Source: Roseateles saccharophilus
Lineage (GTDB): Bacteria; Pseudomonadota; Gammaproteobacteria; Burkholderiales; Burkholderiaceae_C
Length of the DNA stretch: 44,477 bases
Direction: 5' to 3'
NCBI RefSeq assembly: GCF_004342485.1
Contig: NZ_SMBU01000040.1
Coordinates: 1-44,477, forward strand
The notes beneath the pieces were generated by a model that saw only the letters and a list, made by a program, of their open reading frames with translations, made no database searches and had not been told where the DNA came from. Within the stretch, counting starts at the first letter, position 1. Every line of letters begins with the position of its first letter. A program made the position numbers and the translations under genes. Shown piece after piece: positions 6,975 through 18,577 of this stretch.

Positions 6975-9763
6975 CTAGAGCGTGGCCAGCATGCGCTGCA
7001 CTTCGGCCTGGCGATCAAAGCGCCCCCCCAGCTGCGCCAAGCGCGTCAACTCGGCCTTGGCCTGCTCCTTCTTGCCGGCCTGCAGCAAATAGGTGGCCAG
7101 GTGCAGGCGGTGCAGATGATTTTGGGGCGCCAGCGCCAGCGCCTGCTGCTGAGCCTGGACGGCGGCATCGTACTGCATGGACGCCGCACGAACTTCGGCC
7201 AAGGTATCCCACAGATCGGGCTGGTTCGGGGCCAGTTTGACGGCGCGGTCGGCGAAGTCCAGCGCCGCGGCTGCCCTGCCCTGCCTGCTCATGACCCAAG
7301 CCAGGTTGTTGAGCAACGCCGGATTCTGCGGCTGCAATGCCAGCGCTTGGCGAAAGCGAGCCTCGGCAACGTCGAACCGGCGCGCGCGCAGCGCCGATTC
7401 GCCCAGGTGACTGATGAAGCGCCAATCCCTGGGGTCGTCCGCCAGCCGCTTGCGTTCGAAGGCAGCGGCGGCGTCGACCTTGTCGGCACGCTCCAGGGTC
7501 TGATGGAGGCGTACGGCCAGCGCGCTTGCGGGGTTCTTGCCGAGGGCTGCGGTGTAGGCACGCACCGCTTCGTCATAACGCTCCTGCTGAGCAAACACAT
7601 CACCTTCCAGCAGCAGGCCCTGCCAGCCTGTCTTGTCATGTGCCTGCAGCTGCCGCGCGGCCTCCAGGGCCTGGGTCGGCTGGCCATTGGCGATCAGCAG
7701 CAAGGCCTCGCCACGGTAGAGCCCGGGCTCGCCGGGCAACAGCTCGATGCCATGCCTGAGCACCTGCAGCGCCCGCGCAGCATCGCCGGCCCGGCTATAG
7801 GCCTGGGCCAGCCAGAGATGCGACTGTGGCAGCCCGGGTTTGAGGGCCAGCAGGCGCGCGAAGCTCTTGCTCGCCAGATTGGCATCGCCACCAAGCAGTT
7901 GTGCCTGGCCCAGGGCCGCCAGCAACTCGGCATCTTCGCCGAGCAGGTTGATGCTTTCCTGAGCGACCTGCGCGGCCTCGCGCGCGTCGGGCTTGGACAG
8001 CAGCAAGCGGATCAGATCCAGCCGCAGTTCGCGCGAGCCCGGCACCAGCTTGACGGCCTGGCGGGCCATCGCAAAGAGCTGCTCGCTCGACGCACCACGG
8101 TCGATTTCCAGCTTCAGCAGGGCCGAGCGCGCCGCACCGTTGGCGGGATTCTTCTCGAGCAGCTTCTGGAAGCGGGCCTGCGCGGCCTCCGGGTGCTTGT
8201 CGACAATATCCAGGCCGGCGAGCGCCGCCGTGGCCTGCATATTGGCGCCATCGGCCTGCAGCACGGCATCGAAGGCCTCGCGGGCCTGGGCCACGTTGTT
8301 GCGCGCCAGTTCCAGCCGGCCGCGCAGCATCTCGGCCACCAACCTGCCCTCCGGCTTGGCCTCCAGCGCATGGATCGCCTCCAGAGCCGCGTCGTAACGG
8401 CGCTGGCGCATCAGCAGGTCGATCAGCGTCGCGTCGGGTTCCAGCTCCGGCGTGGAGCGGGCCACCTCGCGCAATTGCTTCAGGCCTTCATCCACTTCCC
8501 CCCTGCCGACTCGTGCAACGGCGAGACCGACACGGGCCTGCACGTTCAGAGGGTCGGAGGCAACGGCGCGCTCGAGCAATTGCTCCGCCTTGCCCCCCTC
8601 GCCGCTGCGGGCGGTGGCCGCTGCGGCCAGCACCAGGGCCTCGGCGGGTGCCGGCTCCCGCTTGAGCAGCGGCTGCAGGGCCTGCAGGCACTGGTCGACA
8701 TCGCCGCGGCGCAGCAGCGTCTGGGCCAACAGCATGCGCGGCCTCAGCGGCTCGGGTGCGGCGGCCACCGCCTTGGCGAGCAGGTCCACGGCGCGGTCCA
8801 ACGAGTTCCTGCGGGCCTCGATCGCACCGACGAGATAGAGCAGATCGGCGTTGTCGGGCGACTGCTTCAGCAGGTTCTCGCCCAGCTCCTGTGCAGCCGG
8901 CAGTTCGCCCTGCTCCAGCTTGATCCAGGCCTTGTAGTAGCGGGCCAGCATGCTCCTGGCGTCGGCCTTCTCCAGCGCTGCCAGCGTGGCCGTGGCGCCC
9001 TGCAGGTCGCCCGCCGACAGCTGCAGCGGCAGCAGGCTGGCATAGCCCTGGGCGGCAGAAGGGTTGAGCTTGATGGCCTGCGCATAGCTCTGGCGCGCAG
9101 CGTCGGCATGGCCGGCGGCCAGTTGCAGGTCGCCCAGCGTCAACCAGTTCGAATCGGCCTGGGGATGGCCGGCAATCAACGCCTCGACCTGGGCGATGGC
9201 GGCCGGCACATCGCCCCCCAACGCGACCACCCGCGCCTGCAGTTGCAGGGCCTCCGGCAGCCCTGGCGCCGCGTCGAGGGCCCGCTTGACAGCCGCCTCG
9301 GCCTCGCCGGCCTGGCCCAACCCGAGATGCGCACGTGCAAGGCTGAGTTGCAGCGCCGCGATGGCTGGCGGATCGGTCAGCGCGGTCTCGCCGAAGCGCA
9401 TCAGCACCGCCCCGTGCTGGCCCTGCTGGCTCAGCGCGCGCGCCATCAACGGCACCACCTGGTTGGCGTCGTAGCCCAGGCGCTGGGCACGCTCCAGCTC
9501 GGCGAAACCACCCTGGGCGTCCCCCTGCCTCAGCAGGGCTGAACCGAGCAGGAAACGCGCCTCGGCCAGCGAGGCATCCTTCTGCAGCGCGTTCCTGAAC
9601 TCGATGCTGGCGCCGCGCAGGTCGCTGGCGGCGAGCTTGGCCTTGCCGGACTTCAGGTACTGGTCGGCACTGGAGCCGAAGCAGCCGCCCAGCAGCAAGG
9701 CCGCGGCCAGCAGCGTTGCCGCGCCTTGCGCGCGACGGTGTCGCCCCTTCTGCGGCGACGGCA

Positions 9764-9764
<1 letters not shown>
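6975..9764 (-). CDS. prsT: PEP-CTERM system TPR-repeat lipoprotein PrsT (copy 2)
   Basis: A 929-residue TPR lipoprotein, paralogous to the product of 1488-4277 and equal in length. The signal peptide ends in lipobox LLGGC (Cys near residue 28), followed by SADQYLKSGKAKL, matching the start of mature PrsT. TPR units run to the C-terminus. The ATG at 9764 shares its A with the TGA of prsR, so the two genes are translationally coupled; the GTG one codon upstream is the less likely start. In the usual prsK-prsR-prsT order this copy is the canonical PrsT, and the copy beside the PEP-CTERM gene is the extra one. Confidence 0.92.
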
Positions 9765-11121
<1,357 letters not shown>

Positions 11122-11125
<4 letters not shown>

Positions 11126-13287
11126 CGGGCGTCGAGCGCGGTCAGTGCCGCGCCCGCCTGTGCATGGAACAGGGGCAGCAGCAGGGTCACGGTCGTACCC
11201 CGGTTCAGTTCGCTTTGCACGCTGATCTTGCCTCCCAGTTCCTGGACGTATTGATAGCTCTCGTGGGCCCCGATCCCCATGCCGCTGGCCTTGGTGGTCT
11301 GGAAAGGCTTGAAGAGGCGGTTCTGGATGAAATCCTCGCTCATCCCGCAGCCGCTGTCTTCCACGCGAACGCGGGCCTGGCTACCTTCTGCATCCAGGAT
11401 CAGGCGCACCTGGCCACTCGCGGGCGTGGCGTCGAAGGCGTTCTGCACGACGTGGCCGAGCACGCGTTCGACACGCTCCACATGACCGCGGGTGCTGACG
11501 CCCGGCTGCAGATCCAGCTCCAGCGCCCGGCCCTTGCTGGCCGCAGCGGCGGCAAGGCGCCGCGCGATCTGCTCCAGGTCGACGCCGCTGGCCAGGCCGT
11601 GCGGCTTGTCGCCTTCGCGCAGCTGCAGCATCAGCTGGCGCATCTTTTCGAGCGAGTTCTCGACGGTGTCGAGCATGTCCTGCTGGAACTCCGGGTTGTC
11701 GCGCAACCGCTTGGCGTTCTTCATCATCAGCGACAGCTGCGTGACGATGTTCTTCAGGTCGTGCACGACGAAGGCGGACATGCGGTTGAAGGCGTCGAAC
11801 TTGCGCGCCTCCAGCAGCGCCTCGGTGGCCTGGGCCTGGGCCAGATAGCCCGAGGCCTGGCTGGCGGCGGTGCGCAGCAGGTCGCGCACCTCCCAATTCA
11901 GCTCGACGACGGCGCGCGGCCGGCCGAGCACGACGAAGCCGATGAGGGCCTCGCCGACGAGCAGCGGGATGACGAGCCAGCAGCGCGACTCGTCCACCAG
12001 CCAGCCCGGCAGCGCCAACCCGGGATAGGCCTCGCAGCGCCGGCGCCATTCGTCGACGTCGATGATCCAGGCGCGCTCGCGCCAGAACCTGGCCAAGGCC
12101 GCATCGCGAGCCTCGCTGCCCGACTGGGCCGGCAGATTCCAGCGCGCCGCCTGCACGAAGTCGGCGTTCGGCGCACGTTGCAGCCACAGCATGCCGCTCG
12201 GGCTCTCCACCAGATTGGCCAAGGCACGCACGACGGTCTCGGCCGTGTACTGAGGCTCGGCGCTGCTGGACAGCAATGCGGTGAAGCGCAGCCACTCCTC
12301 GCGGTAGTCGTAGCGGTAGCTGAAGAAGTTCTTGCTGATGTACACACGCAGCCGTGAGCGCATCGAACCCGAGGCCACCAGCAGGGTCAGCGCGACGAGG
12401 GCCACGAACACCAGCGCAAGCGACAGCGCCCTGCCCCACTCGCCGCCGGTGTAGCGGACGTAGTAGCCGACCGCCGCGACCATCAGCAGATAGGCGCCGA
12501 CGAGCAGAAGCGTCGCCGAATGGAAGACCGCCGCGCGCGACACATGCAGCTTGACCAGCCAGTCCGCGTGCCGCCGCGAAGCGACGTAGAGCAGGGGCAC
12601 GGCCGCGGCATGCACGAGGGGGCGCACGCTGACCGCGTCGCCATCGAGACGCTGGAACAGTACCGATTGCGAGGCGATGAAGAGGTCGAAGACGAAGATC
12701 GCGCCGAGGCCAAGGCAGACCGGCTTGGCGTTCCAGCGCGCATCCGGCGTGGCATTGCGCAGCAGCTGCTCGACCAGGATGAGGCCCAGAACCGCCTGGG
12801 CCAGCGCGACAAGGGCCTGCGGACGAGACAGCGCATCCGCGACCATCTGCTCGCCCACCAGGATCAGGCCCAGTTGCAGGCTCAGGACGATCGCCACCAG
12901 GGGCCGGATCAGGCCCAGGCCACCGGCGCGCCGGGCCGGCGGCAGCAGCATCAGCATGAAGGAGAACCACAGCGCGAAACGCAGCAGGTCGGCGCCCGGG
13001 ACGACCCAGCCCGGCAGCTTGTCGGACCAGTGCCGCAGATCGTCGTCCAGGCTGGCGCCGGCCCACATCGTGCTGGCCAGCAGCGCCATGCCGAAGACGA
13101 TGGCCAGGGCGGTGACCGGAAACTGCCTGCGCAACAGGCGCTGCGCGAAATAAAGCGCGAACAGCGCATAGGCCCCGCAGCAGATCAGATCACCCAGACT
13201 GCCGAGTGATGCGAAGGGAGCAAGCGGCCCAAGCAGGGTGCCAGCAGAGGAGTCCGGATCGGCGAGAGGCATGCGGGATTCAAACAT
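11122..13287 (-). CDS. prsK: PEP-CTERM system histidine kinase PrsK
   Basis: A 721-residue membrane kinase. About eight hydrophobic segments span residues 30-300, followed by a GAF-like sensor region (about 330-480). The DHp helix has the phospho-acceptor His in FVVHDLKNIV, and the HATPase domain has the N box (HVVQNAFDA), G1 (DSGCGMS) and G2 (GMGIGAHES). This layout and length fit PrsK, partner of PrsR, whose gene overlaps by 4 bp. The many-helix sensor suggests detection of a membrane or polyprenyl-linked signal, but the ligand is unknown. The start at 13287 is the first in-frame ATG; a second Met five codons in is possible. Confidence 0.94.
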
Positions 13288-13350
13288 GCCCGGCGGCTTC
13301 CGGGCATCGGCGCTTTTGCGCGGTATCAGGCCTGCGCCTTGGAATCAGGA

Positions 13351-14733
13351 TCAGCGCGCGCCCTTGCCGGTCAGCACGACGGCCACCGTCTCCAGCATGA
13401 TCAGCAGATCGAGGAAGAGCGAGTGGTTCTTGACGTAGTAGAGGTCGTACTGCAGCTTCTCGACCGAATCCTCGATCGTGGAGCCGTACTCGTAGCGCAC
13501 CTGCGCCCAGCCCGTCACGCCCGGCTTCACGCTGTGGCGCACGGCGTAATAGGGGATCTTGCTGATCAGCTCGTCGACGAAGAACTGGCGCTCGGGCCGC
13601 GGGCCGACCATGCTCATCTCGCCCACGAGCACGTTGAACAGTTGGGGCAGCTCGTCGATGCGCACCTTGCGAATGAAGCGGCCGACGCGGGTCACGCGGT
13701 CGTCGTTCTTGGTCGCCCAGCGCGGCTTGCCATCCTTCTCGGCGTCGGTGCGCATGCTACGGAACTTGATGACCTTGAAAGGCACGCCGTTCAGGCCGAC
13801 GCGCTCCTGGCGATACAGCACCGGGCCGCGCGACTCGATGCGGATGGCCAGCGCGGTGACGAGCATGATCGGCCAGGCGACGGCGAGGATCAGCGTCGCG
13901 AAGACGATGTCGCAGACGCGCTTGATCGCGGCGCGCAGCATGCCCTGGCTGAAACCGTCGCCGAACACCAGCCAGCCGGCGTTGACGTGCTTGATGTTGA
14001 TCTGGGCCAGCGTCTTCTCGAAGTGCGTCGCGATGTCGACGACGCGCACGCCCGACAGCTTGCAGTCCAGCAGTTGGCGCAGCGGCATGCTGCCTCCGCG
14101 ACGCTCGGTCAGCGCGACGACGATCTCGTCGACGTTGTGCTTGAGCGCGGCCTCGGTCAGGTTGGCGCCCTCGTTGATGATCTCGGCACGAGGCACCTCG
14201 GGCTGGTCTTCGTTGGGGCCGGCGTAGTAGCCGACGATCTGGGCGTGGGGGTCCGAGGCACGCAGCGTATTCCCGACGGTGCGGGCGGCAGCGCCAGTGC
14301 CGAAGATCAGGATGCGACTGCGCATCCGGGTCTGGGTGCCGGAGTGGGCAGCGTAGACACGGTGCACCATGACGGCGGCCACGGCGGCCATGGCCACCAG
14401 GGTCAGCAGGTCGCGATGGCTGGTGTTGGACGGCACCAGGCTGAAGATGGCATAGGCCAGCGGCAGCCCGAACAGCAGGCCGAACAGCGCGCGCGCGCAG
14501 GACTCGGTAACCGAGCGGTTGTGGACATGCTGATAGAAGCCCGTGGCGGAATTGATCACGAACATGCAACCGGCCAGCGACAGCCCGTGGGAAGCCGCGA
14601 AAGGCAGCACGGTCTGCGCCGACTCGCCCTGACTCAGCACGAAGGCGATGACGGCAAAGACAATCAGGCCGAGGTCGAACAAGACCTGAAGCAGCGTCTG
14701 CCTGTGCAGGTAATGGTTGAATATTCGAATCAT
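13351..14733 (-). CDS. Polyprenyl glycosylphosphotransferase, PEP-CTERM/EPS type
   Basis: A 460-residue sugar transferase that should start exopolysaccharide repeat units by moving a sugar phosphate onto undecaprenyl phosphate at the inner membrane. The N-terminal half has four hydrophobic helices and a CoA-binding-like region (ILIFGTGAAA). A further helix follows (IVFATLILAVAWPIM), then the catalytic block with FKVIKFRSMRTDAE, RIDELPQLFNVL, SMVGPRPER and KPGVTGWAQV. It matches the EpsB-like family linked to exosortase loci, whose members start MIRIF; that start (14733) has a GGGGA ribosome site, whereas the longer ORF start at 14778 does not. It is the first gene of the prs block, 63 bp before prsK. 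Confidence 0.93.
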   Translation of the reverse strand: MIRIFNHYLHRQTLLQVLFDLGLIVFAVIAFVLSQGESAQTVLPFAASHGLSLAGCMFVINSATGFYQHVHNRSVTESCARALFGLLFGLPLAYAIFSLVPSNTSHRDLLTLVAMAAVAAVMVHRVYAAHSGTQTRMRSRILIFGTGAAARTVGNTLRASDPHAQIVGYYAGPNEDQPEVPRAEIINEGANLTEAALKHNVDEIVVALTERRGGSMPLRQLLDCKLSGVRVVDIATHFEKTLAQINIKHVNAGWLVFGDGFSQGMLRAAIKRVCDIVFATLILAVAWPIMLVTALAIRIESRGPVLYRQERVGLNGVPFKVIKFRSMRTDAEKDGKPRWATKNDDRVTRVGRFIRKVRIDELPQLFNVLVGEMSMVGPRPERQFFVDELISKIPYYAVRHSVKPGVTGWAQVRYEYGSTIEDSVEKLQYDLYYVKNHSLFLDLLIMLETVAVVLTGKGAR

Positions 14734-15342
14734 TTCTATCCCCGATCGGTACTGCTCAGCGTCGCCGTATAACTGCAACTAGATCAACGAAACTCGATGA
14801 AATATCGATATTCCATTCACCTCATCGCGGAGGCCGCCGGCCGCATCGACCAGCCGCTACGGACCACCTCGGAGACCGCCTGGATGGACCCGCAATGCCC
14901 CGGACCTGACGCCGCAATGAACACCGCCGACCATCCTTGATCGCGCCGGCATCATGCCTTCTGCCCCTGGGCTTGAAAGCCCCCCGTTTGGAGGGTGGAT
15001 GAAGCTTGAATCCGGCTCGCGACCAAGCGGCTTGGCGGCACCCGCACCGGGTCATTTTCACGACCGGCGGCAGTAGACCCGAAAGCCGGCGACAGCACCA
15101 TGACACCCGGAGCAGCACGCCCGGCAAAGCGTGCGAAACGCACAGGCCTGCGTTTGAAAAATGGTAATTCCAGGTTTTGAAAGCCCCAGAAGGACGTTGC
15201 CCTGGCGGGAATCCAGAGTGCGTGAATACTGCACACCCGGGGAGATCGGCGCAATATTCACGATTCAATCGGCAAACCTGTCGCACCCGCCATTCATTTG
15301 TCGTCTTTCATTTTGCATATTGCGCGCAGCAATATTTCGCCA
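14734..15342. other. Intergenic region upstream of the EPS operon
   Basis: About 600 bp with no supportable gene. Minus-strand ORFs here have no ribosome sites and resemble no family. It should contain the promoter for the sugar transferase-prsK-prsR operon. I see a 12-bp palindrome at 14801-14812 and an A+T-rich stretch at 15296-15350, but no clear sigma-54 or sigma-70 promoter and no riboswitch consensus. Confidence 0.5.
14801..14812. promoter_or_regulatory. 12-bp palindrome upstream of the EPS operon
   Basis: AATATCGATATT is a perfect dyad in an otherwise GC-rich genome, about 70 bp upstream of the sugar transferase start. Its position fits an operator overlapping a promoter, but no regulator can be named from the sequence. 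Confidence 0.3.
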
Positions 15343-15367
15343 TAAAAAAACCCGCCGGAGGGCGGGC
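15343..15367 (-). terminator. Terminator of the amino acid binding protein gene
   Basis: A GGCGGG/CCCGCC stem with a 4-nt loop (15351-15366) is followed on the minus strand by seven T residues. It lies about 30 bp past the stop of the gene ending at 15399, in the orientation to terminate it. Confidence 0.85.
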
Positions 15368-15398
15368 TTCGGGGTTGCGGCGAACCGCGGTCGATGTC

Positions 15399-16541
15399 TT
15401 AGCGGACAACAGCCAGTTGTTCGCGGGCACCGCCCTTGTAGGTGTAGAGGGTCAGGGCACCGTTCTTGATGTCACCCTTCTCGTCGAAGGAGATCACGCC
15501 GGTCACGCCCTTGTAGCCGGAGGTCTTGGCCAGCACCGGAAGGTACTTGGCCGGCTCGGCGGAACCGGCCTTGGCCATGGCGGCGACCATCACGTTGACG
15601 GCGTCATACACATAGGGCGCGTAGATCTGCACGTCGACGTTGAACTTGGACTTGAACTTGGCCTTGAAGTCGTCCATCGACTTCTTGGCTTCGCCTTCCA
15701 CGCCGCCGGCTTCCGCGCAGACGACCTGGCCGTCACCCATGGTGCCGGCGGCCAGCTTGGGCAGTTCGCCCGTGCAGATGCCGTCGCCGCCCATGAACTT
15801 GGCTTCGATGCCCAGTTGCTTCATCTGGCGCAGCATCGGGCCGGCCACGGCGTCCATGCCGCCGAAGAAGACGACGTCGGGCTTCTTGCCCTTCAGGGAA
15901 GTCAGGATGGCGGTGAAGTCCGTGGCTTTGTCGTTCGTGAACTCGCGGCCGACGACCTTGCCGCCCGCGCCCTTGACGCCCTTCTCGAACTCGTCGGCGA
16001 CGCCCTGGCCGTAGGCGGTGCGGTCGTCGATGACGGCGATGGACTTGCCGTGCAGCTCCTTCACCGAGTACTTGCCCAGCGTGCCGCCCAGGTGCACGTC
16101 GTCAGCCACGACACGGAAGGTGGTCTTGTAGCCGTTGCGGGTGAACTTGGGGTTGGTGGCGGACGGCGAGATCTGCGGAATGCCGGCGTCGCTGTAGACC
16201 TTGGAGGCCGGAATGGAGGTGCCCGAGTTCAGGTGGCCGACGACACCATTGACCTTGGAGTCGACCAGCTTCTGGGCAGCGGCGGTGCCTTGCTTCGGAT
16301 CGCCGGCGTCGTCTTCGGCCAGCAGTTCGAACTTGGCCTTCTTGCCGCCGATCATGACGCCCTTGGCGTTCAGTTCCTCGATGGCCAGGCGGGCGCCCAG
16401 CTCATTGTCCTTGCCCAGGTGGGCAATGGCGCCGCTGGTCGGGCCGACGTGACCGATCTTGACGACCAGATCCTGGGACATCGCGGCACCGCTGAGCAGT
16501 GCGGCCACGGCACCCACCACCAGATTCAACTTGACTTGCAT
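15399..16541 (-). CDS. Branched-chain amino acid ABC transporter substrate-binding protein
   Basis: A 380-residue periplasmic binding protein of the LivJ/LivK (type 1 solute-binding) family. A signal peptide of about 22 residues ends AMSQ, and the mature start VVKIGHVGPTSG is typical. Other family segments are GGKKAKFELLAEDD, IPQISPSATNP and DRTAYGQGVADEF. It should deliver leucine, isoleucine, valine or related ligands to a Liv-type permease, but no permease or ATPase genes are adjacent, so it works as an orphan or with a distant cluster. A GGAG ribosome site lies about 8 nt before the ATG. It has its own terminator and a hairpin upstream, so it is probably monocistronic. Confidence 0.93.
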   Translation of the reverse strand: MQVKLNLVVGAVAALLSGAAMSQDLVVKIGHVGPTSGAIAHLGKDNELGARLAIEELNAKGVMIGGKKAKFELLAEDDAGDPKQGTAAAQKLVDSKVNGVVGHLNSGTSIPASKVYSDAGIPQISPSATNPKFTRNGYKTTFRVVADDVHLGGTLGKYSVKELHGKSIAVIDDRTAYGQGVADEFEKGVKGAGGKVVGREFTNDKATDFTAILTSLKGKKPDVVFFGGMDAVAGPMLRQMKQLGIEAKFMGGDGICTGELPKLAAGTMGDGQVVCAEAGGVEGEAKKSMDDFKAKFKSKFNVDVQIYAPYVYDAVNVMVAAMAKAGSAEPAKYLPVLAKTSGYKGVTGVISFDEKGDIKNGALTLYTYKGGAREQLAVVR

Positions 16542-16658
16542 GGATCAACTCCAGTTTGAAAGAGAGAGGAACAGACAGACAACTGTTGAGTTTTCAACCA
16601 ATTGAACATACCCCAAATTCGGGGGTCTCTCATTCGGGAAAGCGTGGACGCAACACTG

Positions 16659-17081
16659 TCAACCTGCCGCCGAAAAATGGTCCAGCCTGGCACCCGCCTG
16701 CTGGTAGACGCGGTAGCGGGAACGGCCCGCCCGGACACGCTCAGGCTCACTGCCGACGACCTCGAGCACGCGCTCGAATTCAAGCGCCGCCGACGGCATG
16801 TCGTCACCCAGGTTCAGCAGCAGGCCGCGATGCGGCAGCGCGGCGGCGTCGGCAACGAGCAACACCTCGCCAGGCGCCGGCGGCGTCGTGCCGTCCCAGC
16901 GCCTATGCGGGATGAACTCGGCCGCGTCGAAGCTCCACAGCAACCCGTCCAGCGCGGCCGCCTGGGCTGCCGGCACGCAAACGCCCACCGGCTTGCCCGC
17001 CGCGAGCGCGCGCCGGATCAGCCGGCAGGCGTAGCGCAGCGGCTCGGCCGCGTCGCTGTAGAAGCTGACCTGAAGAGCCAC
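16659..17081 (-). CDS. holC: DNA polymerase III subunit chi
   Basis: A 140-residue protein matching HolC: start MALQVSFYSDA, a middle with FIPHRRW, then EVLLVAD and the C-terminal LLLNLGDD. Chi binds SSB and links the clamp loader, through psi, to the lagging strand. It begins with GTG 6 bp after the pepA stop, the usual pepA-holC arrangement in betaproteobacteria, and is probably translated from the pepA transcript. Confidence 0.9.
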   Translation of the reverse strand: MALQVSFYSDAAEPLRYACRLIRRALAAGKPVGVCVPAAQAAALDGLLWSFDAAEFIPHRRWDGTTPPAPGEVLLVADAAALPHRGLLLNLGDDMPSAALEFERVLEVVGSEPERVRAGRSRYRVYQQAGARLDHFSAAG

Positions 17082-17087
17082 TCGCGC

Positions 17088-18551
17088 TTACTTGGCTTGG
17101 CTCAGCACGAAGTGAGTCAGCAGGCCCACCGGCCGGCCGGTCGCGCCCTTGGCCGCGCCACCTTTCCAGGCCGTACCGGCGATGTCCAGATGGCCCCAGC
17201 GGTACTTGTCGGCGAAACGCTGCAGGAACTTGGCCGCCGTGATCGAGCCGCCCGCGCGGCCGGCGATGTTGGCCACGTCGGCGAAATTGCTCTTCAGGCC
17301 TTCGGCGTAGTCCTCGTCTAGCGGCATGCGCCAGCAGGGGTCGAGCGCGGCATCGCCCGCGACGGTCAACGCGGCGGCAAGCTCGTCGTCGCTCGCATAC
17401 ATGCCGCTGCGAACGCCGCCCAGCGCGATCACGCAGGCACCGGTCAGCGTGGCCACGTCGACGACCACTGCCGGCTTGAAGCGCTCGGCATAGGTGAGCG
17501 CATCGCACAGGATCAGCCGGCCTTCGGCGTCGGTGTTCAGGATCTCGATGGTCTGGCCCGACATCGACGTGACGACATCGCCCGGCTTGACAGCCTTGCC
17601 GCTGGGCATGTTCTCGCAGGCCGCCACGATGACGACGAGGTTCAGCTTGGGCTTGAGTTCGGCCACCGCGCGCAGCGTGCCGATGACGCTGGCCGCGCCG
17701 CCCATGTCGAACTTCATCTCGTCCATCTCGGCGCCCGGCTTCAGCGAGATGCCGCCGGTGTCGAAGGTGATGCCCTTGCCGACCAGCACGACCGGCGCCA
17801 CCGTCTTGGCCGCGCCTTCGTAGCGGGCGACGATGAAGCGCAGCGGCTCGTCCGAGCCCTGGGCCACCGCCAGGAAACTGCCCATGCCGAGCTTCTCGAC
17901 GGCCTTCCGGTCCAGCACCTCGACCTTCAGGCCGTGCGCCTTGCCCAGGCCCTGGACAACTTCGCCAAGGTAGGTCGGCGTCGCATAGTTGGCCGGACGG
18001 TTGGCGCATTCGCGCGCCAGCTCGATGCCGGCGGCGACGGCCTCGCCACGCGCCAGGCCGGCCTTGGCCGCCTTCGCATCGGCCTTGCCCACCAGCAGCG
18101 CCAGCTTGGCGAGCTTGGGCGCGGCCGGCGCGCTGGGCTTGGTATGGCGGTAAAGGTAGACGGCGTCGCTGGCGCCCAGCGCGGCCTGCTCGGCCAGCGC
18201 CTCGGTGAGCCCGGCATCGAAGCCGGCGAAGGCCACGGCGGCGCTGACCGCGCCACGCGACTTGATCTGGGCCAGGCCGGCCGACAGTGCCGCACGGGCT
18301 GCGGCCAGCGTGGTCTTGCCGCTGGCGGCGAGCACGAGGCGCGGCGCCTTGATGCCCTCTGCCTGCGTCAGCGTCAACGCCTGGCCGCCCTTCAGCGCGA
18401 AGTCGCCGAGCTTGATCGCGGCCTGCGCGTGCTTGGCGACGGCCGCATCCAGACCCTTGGGCAGCGCTTCGCCGCCGAGCACGACGACCAGGGCATCGGC
18501 ACCCACGCCGGCGAGCCCATCGAGCTCCGTGGTTTGAATCTTGAAGTCCAT
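17088..18551 (-). CDS. pepA: Leucyl aminopeptidase (M17 family)
   Basis: A 487-residue cytosolic zinc/manganese aminopeptidase that removes N-terminal residues from peptides. The C-terminal catalytic domain carries the metal-site Lys and Asp in GKGITFDTGG and the M17 signature NTDAEGRL; the N-terminal domain is the variable macro-like part. Length is normal for PepA (about 500). In some bacteria PepA also acts as a DNA-binding protein in recombination; nothing here tests that. It is divergent from lptF with only 26 bp between start codons, so the two promoters must overlap each other or the coding sequence. Confidence 0.95.
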   Translation of the reverse strand: MDFKIQTTELDGLAGVGADALVVVLGGEALPKGLDAAVAKHAQAAIKLGDFALKGGQALTLTQAEGIKAPRLVLAASGKTTLAAARAALSAGLAQIKSRGAVSAAVAFAGFDAGLTEALAEQAALGASDAVYLYRHTKPSAPAAPKLAKLALLVGKADAKAAKAGLARGEAVAAGIELARECANRPANYATPTYLGEVVQGLGKAHGLKVEVLDRKAVEKLGMGSFLAVAQGSDEPLRFIVARYEGAAKTVAPVVLVGKGITFDTGGISLKPGAEMDEMKFDMGGAASVIGTLRAVAELKPKLNLVVIVAACENMPSGKAVKPGDVVTSMSGQTIEILNTDAEGRLILCDALTYAERFKPAVVVDVATLTGACVIALGGVRSGMYASDDELAAALTVAGDAALDPCWRMPLDEDYAEGLKSNFADVANIAGRAGGSITAAKFLQRFADKYRWGHLDIAGTAWKGGAAKGATGRPVGLLTHFVLSQAK

Positions 18552-18577
18552 AATGACCAGAAACTAATAAAGACCTG

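Noticed and set aside
6951-9542. 863-residue plus-strand ORF
   Set aside because: Shadow of prsT copy 2; Gln/Arg/Leu-rich, with no domain or ribosome site.
14822-15286. 154-residue minus-strand ORF in the EPS operon leader
   Set aside because: No ribosome site, Cys/Arg/Gly-rich composition, several overlapping frames of equal quality and no family resemblance.
15177-16559. 460-residue plus-strand ORF
   Set aside because: Antisense to the branched-chain amino acid binding protein gene; Gly/Val/Asp/His-rich shadow frame.
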